Shown in pieces: positions 1-7,613 of a stretch of DNA of 64,000 nt. This DNA is from Pontibacter diazotrophicus. Lineage in GTDB: Bacteria > Bacteroidota > Bacteroidia > Cytophagales > Hymenobacteraceae. Made by a program: the position numbers and the translations under genes. Positions within the stretch are counted from its first letter, which is position 1. Every line of letters begins with the position of its first letter. The notes below the pieces were generated by a model. It was not told where the DNA came from, did no database searches, and worked only from the letters and a program-made list of their open reading frames with translations. Location: NCBI RefSeq assembly GCF_003367245.1, contig NZ_QRGR01000005.1:1-64000 (forward strand), given 5' to 3'.

Positions 1-69
1 CCTGGTCTTGCTGAGCTCTACAGCCATCACCTTGAATTCTTTGTCGAACTTTCTTCTCTCTTGTGACAT
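1..69 (-). CDS. IS3-type transposase OrfA, 5' end only (cut by window edge)
   Basis: Reading the minus strand from an ATG at 69-67 gives MSQERRKFDKEFKVMAVELS and then KTR before the window ends. This matches the start of the small helix-turn-helix DNA-binding protein (OrfA) of IS3-family elements, which typically begins with a basic segment followed by F-K-x-x-A/V-V-E-L. Only 23 residues are visible, so the element's completeness cannot be judged. Its start region is duplicated in tandem just upstream (44-151). The family assignment rests on a short N-terminal pattern and is moderate. Confidence 0.6.
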   Translation of the reverse strand, partial: MSQERRKFDKEFKVMAVELSKTR

Positions 70-151
70 AGTGTTAAGTTATAGGTTTTTCGCTTAATCG
101 AACTTTCTTCTCTCTTGTGACATAGTGTTAAGTTATAGGTTTTTCGCTTAA
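44..151. repeat. 54-bp perfect tandem duplication
   Basis: Positions 44-97 and 98-151 are identical, head to tail. Each copy holds the upstream DNA, the ATG and the first nine codons of the transposase (minus strand). In the upstream copy the frame runs ATG (123-121) plus eight codons and then hits TAA, so it encodes only MSQERRKFD. The duplication therefore creates a second start and leader in front of the real one. Confidence 0.9.
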
Positions 152-182
152 CTATATGTCCACTCAAATGTAGCAGCTCCAC

Positions 183-264
183 TACCTCTCTACCTCTCTA
201 CCTCTCTACCTCTCTACCTCTCTACCTCTCTACCTCTCTACCTCTCTACCTCTCTAACTCTCTA
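183..264. repeat. Octanucleotide tract (tctctacc)n
   Basis: About ten tandem copies of an 8-bp unit (tctctacc on the plus strand) run up to the stop codon of cdd. The last units have drifted (tctctaac). The TAG stop of cdd (264-262) is formed by the end of the tract. The unit length is not a multiple of three, so copy changes that reached into cdd would shift its last codons only. Confidence 0.9.
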
Positions 265-744
265 CAGGCTGTCTTTGGTAAACTGAAAAGGAAGCAAATC
301 GACCACGCGCTGAAAGCGGTAATATTTACCATCGGCCGCCTGTAGCAGCACCGGTATATCCTGCTGTTGCTTATACTCGTATTCTCCCATTACCTGACGG
401 CAGGCGCCGCAGGGCATTGCTGGCATAAATGCTGTATCGCTTCTGCGGCGGGCAGTTACGGCTAACAGCTTTATCTTTTTGTTTGGATAATGGGCACTCA
501 GGGCGAACAGTGCCGTGCGTTCTGCACAAAGTCCGGAGGGGTAAGCAGCATTTTCCTGATTGCTGCCCTTAAACATGGTGCCATCTTCTAACAGCAGGGC
601 AGCTCCAACTAAGAAGTTAGAGTAAGGGGCATAGGCATCATTAGCAGCTTCCTGCGCCAGTTGCATAGCCTGCCACTCCTGTTCAGTCAGTTCTGATGGC
701 TCAAGTACGTCTACACTAATATTTATATCAAGTTTACTTGCCAT
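262..744 (-). CDS. cdd: Cytidine deaminase
   Basis: Hydrolytic deamination of cytidine and deoxycytidine to uridine forms in the cytosol, a pyrimidine salvage step. The 160-residue product has the zinc site of the small tetrameric cytidine deaminases: C73-A-E75, where E75 is the proton shuttle, and P-C112-G-A-C115-R-Q with the other two cysteine ligands. Length is slightly above the usual 130-150 because of an N-terminal extension of about 20 residues. It is divergent from the saccharopine dehydrogenase-like gene at 872. The 3' end merges into an octanucleotide repeat. Confidence 0.95.
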   Translation of the reverse strand: MASKLDINISVDVLEPSELTEQEWQAMQLAQEAANDAYAPYSNFLVGAALLLEDGTMFKGSNQENAAYPSGLCAERTALFALSAHYPNKKIKLLAVTARRRSDTAFMPAMPCGACRQVMGEYEYKQQQDIPVLLQAADGKYYRFQRVVDLLPFQFTKDSL

Positions 745-871
745 TTCGTCAGGAGTAGGTCAAAAATTAGAAAAGGGCTATAAATTTAAGTTAATTATCT
801 GACAAAACCATCTATAGCATTTGCCTTACAGGCACGAATGCCTAAATTAAACCAGAACCACACCTATTACT

Positions 872-2218
872 ATGAAAAGGATTCTCCTACTCGGTGCCGG
901 TCGATCGGCGGCTTCTCTTATACAGTACCTATGTGATAATGCTACTGCAGAAAGTTGGCGCATCAGAATTGGCGATATTTCAGTTGGCCACCTGCAGCCC
1001 CTGATGGAAGCTGTTACTTGTGTAGACCTTTTAAACTTTGATGTGCACAACGAGCGGCAGCGTGCGGAGGAAGTGCAACAGGCCGACCTGGTCATTTCCC
1101 TCTTGCCAGCGGCCTTTCACATACTTGTAGCGCAGGAATGCCTGAAACAAAATAAAAACCTCATTACAGCCAGCTATGTAACTCCTGCTTTCAAAGCATT
1201 GCACCAGGAGGCAGAGGAGAAAAACCTGACTATTCTGATGGAGTCCGGCCTGGACCCAGGTATTGACCATATGTCGGCGATGGCGGTGATACATCGCCTA
1301 AAAGATGCTGGCGGCAAAATCACCTCCTTCAAGTCTTTTACCGGTGGATTGGTAGCGCCAGAATCTGATAACAATCCGTGGCGATACAAATTTACTTGGA
1401 ACCCGCGCAATGTGGTGCTGGCAGGGCAGGGCACCGCAAAGTACATCAAGAACGGAACTTACAAGTTTATCCCGTACCACCAGTTGTTCAAGCGCACCGA
1501 TGAATTCTTTGTGGAAGGCTACGGGCAATTTGAAGGATATGCTAACCGGGATTCCTTAAGCTACCGTGAACCCTATGGTCTTGCTGACATCCCAACAATG
1601 CTGCGCGGCACACTGCGCCGCCCGGGCTATTGTGCCGCCTGGGACGTGTTTGTGCAACTGGGCTTAACAGACGACAGCTACACACTGGAAGGCACAGAGA
1701 ACATGACCCACTGTAGCTTTATAGAAGCCTTTCTGCCTCCTGCCACTACGCAAGGCCAAAGCATAACCGAGCGTCTGGCGGCTTATACAGGTATTCCGGC
1801 TGATGGAACTATAATGGAGAAAATAGTTTGGCTGGGGCTGTTCGAGGAGAAATCAATAGAACTAACCGGAGCCACACCAGCGCAGGTGCTGGAGAAAATT
1901 CTTAAAGAAAAATGGACACTGGCGCCAGGCGACAAGGATATGATTGTGATGCAGCACCTGTTCGAGTATGAGCAGGAAGGGGAGAAGCGCGAAATTACCT
2001 CCACCTTAGTAGCAACCGGCGATGATGAAACACACACAGCCATGGCCAAAACAGTAGGTTTGCCAGTAGGCATATTAGCTAAACTGCTGTTACAGGGCAA
2101 AATAAACCAGCGCGGCGTAGTCATTCCTATCTATCCAGAGTTGTACAAGCCCGTGCTCGAGGAGCTGAAGCAGTTTGGAGTTGACTTTGTGGAGAAAGAG
2201 CGTGTGTTGCAGGAATAG
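872..2218 (+). CDS. Saccharopine dehydrogenase family protein
   Basis: NAD(P)-dependent oxidoreductase of the saccharopine dehydrogenase/reductase family, which acts at the lysine-2-oxoglutarate-saccharopine step of lysine metabolism. The 448 residues open with a Rossmann nucleotide-binding motif (LLLGAGRSA, residues 5-13). The central and C-terminal domain has the expected ESGLDPGIDHM and FTGGLVAPES patterns of the LYS9/saccharopine reductase C-terminal domain. No aminoadipate-pathway partners lie nearby, so its direction in the cell (catabolic or otherwise) is unknown. It stands alone, convergent with trmN6 across a palindromic repeat. Confidence 0.85.
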   Translation: MKRILLLGAGRSAASLIQYLCDNATAESWRIRIGDISVGHLQPLMEAVTCVDLLNFDVHNERQRAEEVQQADLVISLLPAAFHILVAQECLKQNKNLITASYVTPAFKALHQEAEEKNLTILMESGLDPGIDHMSAMAVIHRLKDAGGKITSFKSFTGGLVAPESDNNPWRYKFTWNPRNVVLAGQGTAKYIKNGTYKFIPYHQLFKRTDEFFVEGYGQFEGYANRDSLSYREPYGLADIPTMLRGTLRRPGYCAAWDVFVQLGLTDDSYTLEGTENMTHCSFIEAFLPPATTQGQSITERLAAYTGIPADGTIMEKIVWLGLFEEKSIELTGATPAQVLEKILKEKWTLAPGDKDMIVMQHLFEYEQEGEKREITSTLVATGDDETHTAMAKTVGLPVGILAKLLLQGKINQRGVVIPIYPELYKPVLEELKQFGVDFVEKERVLQE

Positions 2219-2260
2219 GTGTACAAACACCTGCTTGCTCCTGATTAGCTGCTGCTACAA

Positions 2261-2296
2261 AGACCTCGCAGCGTGCGCAGCTCCTGCGAGCGTCTG
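2261..2296 (+). repeat. Dispersed palindromic repeat, copy 1
   Basis: This is a 36-bp unit beginning AGACCTCGCAG and ending CTGCGAGCGTCTG. The arms AGAC-CTCGCAG and CTGCGAG-C-GTCT pair around a GC-rich loop. An identical copy lies at 7457-7492 and a diverged one at 25217-25252. This copy sits between the convergent saccharopine dehydrogenase-like gene and trmN6. Confidence 0.85.
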
Positions 2297-2314
2297 CACC
2301 AATAGCCGTAGCCA

Positions 2315-3031
2315 CTATAACTGCAGGTAGTACTCCCGCAGCAGTGTAGCAAATTCAGCTGTATAGGTTACCTTATCTTCCTCCCGAATAAAAAACTGTT
2401 TTGTAGCAGGAGCCTCGGGAGCAGAAACAGTATAGGTCTGGATATGCCGTATGCACTTACCGCCCCTATACGTGAAAACTTCTATCGTTTCTGCTAATTT
2501 AAAACCATGTGCCAGCGCTAATTTTCTAAACAAAGTCGCCTCGGCAGGAGGAAGAAGCAGGTACAGTTTTCCATTTTGGTTAAGATGCTGTTGTGCAAAA
2601 AGGAGTATATCATCAAACAACAGCTCTCCCGCATGCTTGGCGGTATTTCTGACGGCATCAGGAGACTTGAGGGAGGAGAGAAAGAAAGGCGGGTTTGACA
2701 GGATGATATCATAGGGCACCTGACAACTCTCCGCATACTTTTGCAGCGATACGGGATGCAGGTGAAGCCGCTCCCTCCACGGGCTTGAGGAAAAGTTTTC
2801 TGCTGCCTGTACCTGTGCCTCCTGGTTTATTTCCACCGCGTCTATAGTAGCTTTGGTCCGTTGCGCCACCATAAGCGAGAGCAATCCTGTGCCTGCCCCA
2901 ATATCCAGCACCCGCTGTGCATCTGCTACTTCTACAGCAGCCCCAAATACGCAGGAATCAGTGCACACTTTCATCGCGCACTTGTCCTGCTCTACCCGGA
3001 ACTGCTTAAACTGGAAGTAGGTGTTAGGCAT
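2315..3031 (-). CDS. trmN6: tRNA1(Val) (adenine(37)-N6)-methyltransferase
   Basis: SAM-dependent methyltransferase that modifies A37 of tRNA-Val, YfiC/TrmN6 family. The start chosen is the ATG at 3031 (MPNTYFQFKQF), giving 238 residues. A longer reading from 3091 adds 20 unconserved residues that run through a repeat. Visible motifs are the SAM-binding VLDIGAGTGLLSLMVA near residue 40 and the amino-methyltransferase signature SNPPFF near residue 110. The C-terminal part carries FTYRGGKCIRHIQ. It heads a row of minus-strand genes separated by A+T-rich inverted repeats. Confidence 0.88.
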   Translation of the reverse strand: MPNTYFQFKQFRVEQDKCAMKVCTDSCVFGAAVEVADAQRVLDIGAGTGLLSLMVAQRTKATIDAVEINQEAQVQAAENFSSSPWRERLHLHPVSLQKYAESCQVPYDIILSNPPFFLSSLKSPDAVRNTAKHAGELLFDDILLFAQQHLNQNGKLYLLLPPAEATLFRKLALAHGFKLAETIEVFTYRGGKCIRHIQTYTVSAPEAPATKQFFIREEDKVTYTAEFATLLREYYLQL

Positions 3032-3037
3032 GTATCT

Positions 3038-3148
3038 AATTTTGAATAATTGAATAACGGAATGATTGAATGAAATTAGTGGAATATGCATGTGGACTCA
3101 GCGTGCTGCCTCCCCGCATATTCAGTTAATCAACAGTTATTCAAAATT
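3038..3148. repeat. 111-bp inverted-repeat-bounded intergenic element (no gene)
   Basis: The left end reads AATTTTGAATAATTGAAT and the right end is the imperfect reverse complement (ends CAGTTATTCAAAATT). An inner pair GAATATGC (3082-3089) and GCATATTC (3116-3123) also pairs, so the segment could fold into one long imperfect hairpin. The same end words border the four-helix-bundle gene at 3628-4063. The segment fills the gap between trmN6 and rnhA. Confidence 0.65.
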
Positions 3149-3153
3149 TACAC

Positions 3154-3618
3154 TCAGCTCGGCTGCGAAGCACCGGACTCAAAGCCCTCATCGATGAGGA
3201 GGTTAGGTGAAAGGGCACTGGCTACCGCCAGTTCATCGCAGCGTTCATTTTCAGGATGGCCGGCGTGACCTTTTACCCAGACAAACTTTACGTTGTGCTT
3301 TGGATATATTCGTAGGAAGCGTGCCCACAGGTCAGCATTTGCTTTGCCTTTAAAACCTTTTTTCTGCCAGCCAAACACCCACCGTTTCTCCACCGCGTCC
3401 ACCACATATTTAGAGTCGGAGTAAACGGTAACAGGCATGCCTGGTTTGGTAATAGCCTCTAGCCCCGCAATCACAGCCAGCAATTCCATGCGGTTATTGG
3501 TCGTTTTGCGGAAGCCCTGGCTTATTTCTTTTACATGCTGCTTCCAACGCAGTATTGTGCCATAGCCTCCAGGGCCAGGGTTCCCACGTGAAGCTCCATC
3601 TGTAAACAGTTCTATCAT
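3154..3618 (-). CDS. rnhA: Ribonuclease HI
   Basis: Degrades the RNA strand of RNA-DNA hybrids (Okazaki primers, R-loops) in the cytosol with two metal ions. The 154-residue product has the family's acidic residues in order: D7 in IELFTDGASRGNPGPGGYG, E in NNRMELLAVIAGLE, D in VYSDSKYVVDAV and D in the C-terminal NERCDELA. Length is typical of E. coli-type RNase HI. It follows the four-helix-bundle gene on the same strand, separated by an inverted-repeat end. Confidence 0.96.
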   Translation of the reverse strand: MIELFTDGASRGNPGPGGYGTILRWKQHVKEISQGFRKTTNNRMELLAVIAGLEAITKPGMPVTVYSDSKYVVDAVEKRWVFGWQKKGFKGKANADLWARFLRIYPKHNVKFVWVKGHAGHPENERCDELAVASALSPNLLIDEGFESGASQPS

Positions 3619-3627
3619 GGTTAAAGT

Positions 3628-4063
3628 AATTTTGAATAACTGAATTTTGAATGACTGAATATTACTTGGTAGTGTTCTTTCTGGCTTTCGCCATCACAGA
3701 TAATATTTCAGATGATTCTTTCATCAGTGGGTTAACTACGGTATGAATGGTGGTGCCTGACTCCTCCAGTAACTCCAGGCAGAAGAGCGTTTCATCTGCT
3801 TCTTCAATCACAATACTGATTTTTGAGTGAAATTCGGCGGATGATCTGGCGCGGCATGCGGCTCTGTAATTAGAAGCAACGGAGGTGGCAGATCTCAGTA
3901 GCTGTCGCTTCATTATAACAACTTCTTCTGATTTAGGAAGTGTTTTAGAAAAATGAATCACATCTATAGCTAATCTTTTTGTCCGCTTCTGAAACTGCTC
4001 TATAAATTCTTTTCTGTCTAAGTTCATTCTATTCAGTTATTCAAAAGTCAGTTATTCAAAATT
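3628..4063. repeat. Inverted-repeat cassette enclosing the four-helix-bundle gene
   Basis: The left end (3628-3661) and right end (4030-4063) are reverse complements matching at 32 of 34 positions. The outermost word on both sides is AATTTTGAATAACTGA (as read inward). The repeats begin within 3 bp of the stop codon and start codon of the gene inside, so the 436-bp segment is essentially one gene plus its ends. Confidence 0.7.
3662..4027 (-). CDS. Four-helix bundle protein (23S rRNA intervening-sequence family)
   Basis: A 121-residue, all-helical protein of the family first seen encoded inside 23S rRNA intervening sequences (TIGR02436/S23). The family pattern is clear: IHFSKTLPKSEE near residue 25, SATSVASNYRAACRARSSAEF in the middle, and KISIVIEEADETLFCLELL after it. 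These proteins form pentameric bundles and the family includes the bAvd accessory protein of diversity-generating retroelements. No reverse transcriptase or variable repeat is seen here. The gene is bounded exactly by a 34-bp inverted repeat, as intervening sequences are, but it is not inside rRNA. Confidence 0.9.
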   Translation of the reverse strand: MNLDRKEFIEQFQKRTKRLAIDVIHFSKTLPKSEEVVIMKRQLLRSATSVASNYRAACRARSSAEFHSKISIVIEEADETLFCLELLEESGTTIHTVVNPLMKESSEILSVMAKARKNTTK

Positions 4064-4072
4064 AGCTATTAA

Positions 4073-4651
4073 CTAAAGATTGGTTTTAAAAAGCTTGATG
4101 GCGATAGCCAGCAGAATGACGCCGAATATCTTGCGGAGCACGTTGGCACCATCTTTTCCTAGCTTTTGCTCTATCCAGGCCGATGACTTCAGCACTATAA
4201 ACACAAATGACAGATTCAAAACAATGCCGACGAGCACATTCGGGAGGGAGTAAGCGGCGCGTAACGAGAGGAGCGTGGTCATAGTGCCTGCACCTACAAT
4301 CAACGGAAACGCCAGCGGCACGATGGAGCCTGTTCTGACTTCAGGATCAGTATGAAAAAAGTCTTTTCCCAATATCATTTCCAGACCAATCAGGAAAATA
4401 ATAATGGCACCTGCCATAGCAAAGGATTGAAAGTCGATGCCAAACAAGCTTAGGATAGACTGGCCCAGAAAAAGAAACGCAATCATCAGGATTCCGGAAA
4501 CAATCGTTGCTTTACCGGATTCAATCTTGCCTTCCCGTTTGCGGAGGTCAATGATGATGGGAATAGAACCGATAATGTCGATGACAGCAAAGAGCGTGAG
4601 CGTAACAGAGGCTATCTCTTTGAAGCTGAAAAGGGTATTTAGATAATTCAC
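4073..4651 (-). CDS. MarC family integral membrane protein
   Basis: Six-helix inner-membrane protein of the MarC (UPF0056) family, function unknown despite the historical link to multiple antibiotic resistance. I place the start at GTG 4651 (VNYLNTLFSFKEIASV, 193 codons), which lines up with the usual family N-terminus. The upstream ATG at 4711 would add 20 polar residues. The family patterns FAVIDIIGSIPIII (first helix), the GLEMILG loop and VPLAFPLIVGAGTM are present. It lies at the head of a row of minus-strand genes. Confidence 0.88.
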   Translation of the reverse strand: MNYLNTLFSFKEIASVTLTLFAVIDIIGSIPIIIDLRKREGKIESGKATIVSGILMIAFLFLGQSILSLFGIDFQSFAMAGAIIIFLIGLEMILGKDFFHTDPEVRTGSIVPLAFPLIVGAGTMTTLLSLRAAYSLPNVLVGIVLNLSFVFIVLKSSAWIEQKLGKDGANVLRKIFGVILLAIAIKLFKTNL

Positions 4652-4771
4652 TTTCTGGTATATGCGGATCTGCGTGTGCCTCAAAAAGCATGGATAATAT
4701 GCGGATAGCATCCAACCTTTATCTTTTGCCGGGAGCGCTTGTTTGGTTTTTAAGCCGCAAAGGTAGCAGAC

Positions 4772-5833
4772 TTATGCGTAATAGTGCAGGAAAAAGCGCT
4801 TCAGTTCCTCGTATTCTTCATCAGTGATGGCAGGGAAGTTTGCAATGCGGAAGGTATTACGTGCCCAGGGACCATAGCCGTTGCCAAGGCGTATGTTGTG
4901 GTGCAGCGCCCGCTTCTTAATATCGTCTACCAGTTTTTCGCTTGCCTGCAGCGCCAGAACCGTTTTAGAGCGCACTTCCTCGTTCTCTACCAGCAGCTTA
5001 AAATCAGTGAACTGCCCGAAGAAATTATACAGGCTCTGTGCCCGTGCTGTTAGCTCTAAATCGATCGTTTTGATGAAGGGGCGGTCTTCCAGCACACGTT
5101 TTAGGAGGTAAATGTTGATGACATTGGGCGTGTGTGTGGTCTGGTAGTTCAGCATCTTTTCATACATCGACACCAGACTGTTATAGTGATTCTTTTCACC
5201 TATCTGTTTTGCCCGGAAAATGGCACGAGGCGAACAAGCCATCACGGCCAGTCCGGCTGGCAGTCCGAAGTTCTTTTGTACAGAGGAAAACCAGATATCA
5301 GCCTTGATCATTTTCAGGTTCAGCCCGGCCATAGAAGACGTCGCGTCCACGGCAATCAGTGTGTCGCGGAATCGGTTGTGCAGGTTCAGGATGCAGGCAG
5401 GCGACACCTGTGTGCCGTTAGAGGTTTCGTTATGAGTGAAGCAGATGAGTTCTGTGTCCTTACTGATTTCCAACTCGCTCACCGGCATCGGGCTGTTCAA
5501 ATCAAACTGAAAGCCCTCTGATTTAGGGCGAAGCTTCTGCGCATACTGGCACCACTTCTCGCCAAATGAACCATTATAAATGTGGTAGCTCTTGTGCTTG
5601 GTAAGGCTCTGAATAAGCACCTCCCAGCACTCTGTAGCCGACGATGTGAAGAAGATATAGTAGTCCTGCGGAATGTTGAGCCGGCGCTTTATGGAGCCCA
5701 CCACCGCACGTGATAGCTGCACGAACTGCTCTCCTCTATGCGGGGTGCTCAGTATACCCTCATCATACGCATCTACAAGGTAGTTGCGTACGTCAGGGTA
5801 TAGTTTAGACGGTCCGGGATAGAAGTTGAGCAT
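4772..5833 (-). CDS. Class V aminotransferase, phosphoserine aminotransferase-like
   Basis: PLP-dependent enzyme of fold type I, class V (SerC/alanine-glyoxylate aminotransferase group), 353 residues. The N-terminus MLNFYPGPSKLYPDVR matches the substrate-binding start of phosphoserine aminotransferases. The PLP lysine is in WFSSVQKNFGLPAGLAV, preceded by the cofactor-binding aspartate in LIAVDATSSMAG. A role in serine biosynthesis is plausible, but serA and serB are not adjacent and Bacteroidota often carry more than one such paralog, so no symbol is given. Confidence 0.82.
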   Translation of the reverse strand: MLNFYPGPSKLYPDVRNYLVDAYDEGILSTPHRGEQFVQLSRAVVGSIKRRLNIPQDYYIFFTSSATECWEVLIQSLTKHKSYHIYNGSFGEKWCQYAQKLRPKSEGFQFDLNSPMPVSELEISKDTELICFTHNETSNGTQVSPACILNLHNRFRDTLIAVDATSSMAGLNLKMIKADIWFSSVQKNFGLPAGLAVMACSPRAIFRAKQIGEKNHYNSLVSMYEKMLNYQTTHTPNVINIYLLKRVLEDRPFIKTIDLELTARAQSLYNFFGQFTDFKLLVENEEVRSKTVLALQASEKLVDDIKKRALHHNIRLGNGYGPWARNTFRIANFPAITDEEYEELKRFFLHYYA

Positions 5834-5918
5834 GGGTGTAATAATACAGAAAATATAGTATATATACTATATAATAACAATTTTATAATAGACGAATATA
5901 TAACGACACTTGTTACGG

Positions 5919-6371
5919 TTACTTTATACCAAATCCAATTTGTTTTGGCTTTAAGCGCTCAAAGTACTGGAGGGCAAGTCGATAGCTTTCCAAGCCAAAA
6001 CCTGCTATCACACCGGTGCAGTAGGCGGCTAGCATGCTTTTGTGGCGGAAGGCCTCACGCGCGTATACATTGGAGATATGCACCTCGACCACCGGTGTCT
6101 CAATAGCTTTGATGGCATCAGAAATAGCTACTGAAGTATGCGTATAAGCACCAGCGTTAAATATAATTCCTTTATAATCGCCGAATCCTACTTCATGCAG
6201 TTTGTCAATGAGTGTGCCTTCAGTGTTCGACTGAAAATAGGAGAGTTCCAGTGCCGGGAATGCCTCTTTCAGCTCTTCAAAGTAATCTTCGAAGGATCGG
6301 CTGCCATAAACGGATTTTTCACGGGTACCTAACAGGTTGAGGTTAGGGCCATTGAGGATGATGATCTTCAT
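5919..6371 (-). CDS. aroQ: 3-dehydroquinate dehydratase, type II
   Basis: Third step of the shikimate pathway: trans-dehydration of 3-dehydroquinate by the dodecameric type II enzyme. I start it at ATG 6371 (MKIIILNGPNLNLLG, 150 residues), the usual type II start; the upstream ATG at 6398 adds nine unconserved residues. Visible are the lid tyrosine and arginine region (REKSVYG), FNAGAYTHTSVAISDA with the substrate-binding Asn and catalytic-site His, and VEVHISNVYAREAFRHKS. It is divergent from xerD, with facing promoter boxes between. Confidence 0.96.
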   Translation of the reverse strand: MKIIILNGPNLNLLGTREKSVYGSRSFEDYFEELKEAFPALELSYFQSNTEGTLIDKLHEVGFGDYKGIIFNAGAYTHTSVAISDAIKAIETPVVEVHISNVYAREAFRHKSMLAAYCTGVIAGFGLESYRLALQYFERLKPKQIGFGIK

Positions 6372-6411
6372 AGTCTGGTCTTTTATGCGTTCTTGCAAAT
6401 TTCCGAGGATA

Positions 6412-6419
6412 CAAAGGTA
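6412..6419 (-). promoter_or_regulatory. -7 box for aroQ
   Basis: On the minus strand this reads TACCTTTG, a match to the Bacteroidota -7 consensus TAnnTTTG, about 40 bp upstream of the aroQ ATG. No convincing -33 TTTG was found at the expected distance. Confidence 0.45.
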
Positions 6420-6428
6420 CAGATTAAC

Positions 6429-6436
6429 TATCTTTG
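6429..6436 (+). promoter_or_regulatory. -7 box for xerD
   Basis: TATCTTTG matches TAnnTTTG and lies about 110 bp upstream of the xerD GTG, back to back with the aroQ box only 10 bp away. This implies a long leader that contains a run of tctctaac-like words (6505-6540). Confidence 0.4.
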
Positions 6437-6546
6437 CTAGGGAAAATTGTTTGGTTGTTGGATAGTTAAATTGTTCTTTGTTGATTTAAATTATTGTGGA
6501 CGCCACTCTCTAACTTTCTAACTTTTTAACTCTCTAACTAACAAAA

Positions 6547-7446
6547 GTGAACTGGCCCATCTGTATTAAACAATTCGAAGAGTACCTGAAGCTGGAGAAG
6601 TCGCTTTCGGGCCATTCCGTAGAGGCCTATCGCCGCGACATCCGAAAGCTAACGGAATTCCTGGATATAAAAATGCTACAGGTGGCTCCCGAGAACATTA
6701 CACCTGCCATACTCCGTGACTTTCTGGAGTGGATAGGAGAGTTGGGTATGACGGCACATTCACAGGCCCGCACTTTGTCCGGCATTCGGGCCTTCTATAA
6801 GTTTCTGATTATGGAGGATATGGTGCATGCCGACCCGACAGATACCATAGAGGCTCCGGAATTATCCCGCAAACTACCTGACACCTTGCACTTTCACGAG
6901 ATAGAGCAGCTGCTGAATGCTATTGACCTCTCCACGCCCGAAGGTACCCGTAACCGCGCCATGCTGGAGACGCTGTATTCCTCCGGGCTGCGTGTTTCTG
7001 AATTGCTCGACCTGAAGATCAGCCACCTGTACGAGGACATGGGCTTTCTGAAAGTGGCAGGTAAAGGAGACAAAGAGCGCCTGGTGCCGGTTGGCCGCGA
7101 TGCGCTAAAGCATATCAAGCTGTACCGCGAGGGCATACGCTGCCACCTGACCATCAAAAAAGGGCATGAAGACATCCTGTTCCTCAACCGCCGCGGAGCC
7201 AGAATGACACGCGTGATGGTGTTCACCATCATCAAGGATTTAACTGCCAAAGCCGGTATTCAGAAAACAGTAAGCCCCCACACATTCCGCCACTCCTTCG
7301 CCACGCACCTCATAGAAGGCGGTGCCGACCTGCGCGCCGTCCAGGAGATGCTGGGCCACGAGTCCATCACCACCACCGAAATTTACACCCACCTCGACCG
7401 CGATTACCTGAAGCAGGTGATCAAGGATTACCATCCAAGAAGCTAG
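6547..7446 (+). CDS. xerD: Tyrosine site-specific recombinase XerD
   Basis: Resolves chromosome dimers at dif together with a partner recombinase and FtsK. The 299 residues begin at a GTG (MNWPICIKQFEEYL). The SAM-like N-terminal domain covers about residues 5-90. The catalytic domain follows with R in SGLRVSELLDL, K in VAGKGDKERLVPV, the HTFRHSFATHL box, GHESITTTEIYTH and the nucleophilic tyrosine in the last motif. It resembles XerD more than XerC, but this cannot be settled without the other paralog. ftsK lies 2.2 kb downstream on the same strand. Confidence 0.9.
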   Translation: MNWPICIKQFEEYLKLEKSLSGHSVEAYRRDIRKLTEFLDIKMLQVAPENITPAILRDFLEWIGELGMTAHSQARTLSGIRAFYKFLIMEDMVHADPTDTIEAPELSRKLPDTLHFHEIEQLLNAIDLSTPEGTRNRAMLETLYSSGLRVSELLDLKISHLYEDMGFLKVAGKGDKERLVPVGRDALKHIKLYREGIRCHLTIKKGHEDILFLNRRGARMTRVMVFTIIKDLTAKAGIQKTVSPHTFRHSFATHLIEGGADLRAVQEMLGHESITTTEIYTHLDRDYLKQVIKDYHPRS

Positions 7447-7456
7447 TTTATTCCAA

Positions 7457-7492
7457 AGACCTCGCAGCGTGCGCAGCTCCTGCGAGCGTCTG
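7457..7492 (+). repeat. Dispersed palindromic repeat, copy 2
   Basis: Identical over 36 bp to the copy at 2261-2296 and in the same orientation. It lies 11 bp after the xerD stop codon and upstream of an A+T-rich lipoprotein gene. Confidence 0.85.
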
Positions 7493-7613
7493 GTATTTCA
7501 GCGTTAGGCCGCTCTTACTTGAAGACAATTCGTTAGTTGGTAAGCCTGCCGCTTTTACAATCAAGATGTAAACTTCAAGTGCCTTATAGATTTCAAATTA
7601 GGTTTATTCTTTT

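Noticed and set aside
183-264. CRISPR array
   Set aside because: The repeats are 8 bp without spacers; no cas genes are in the window.
3662-4027. Diversity-generating retroelement accessory gene (bAvd)
   Set aside because: The protein belongs to the same superfamily, but there is no reverse transcriptase and no template/variable repeat pair within several kb.
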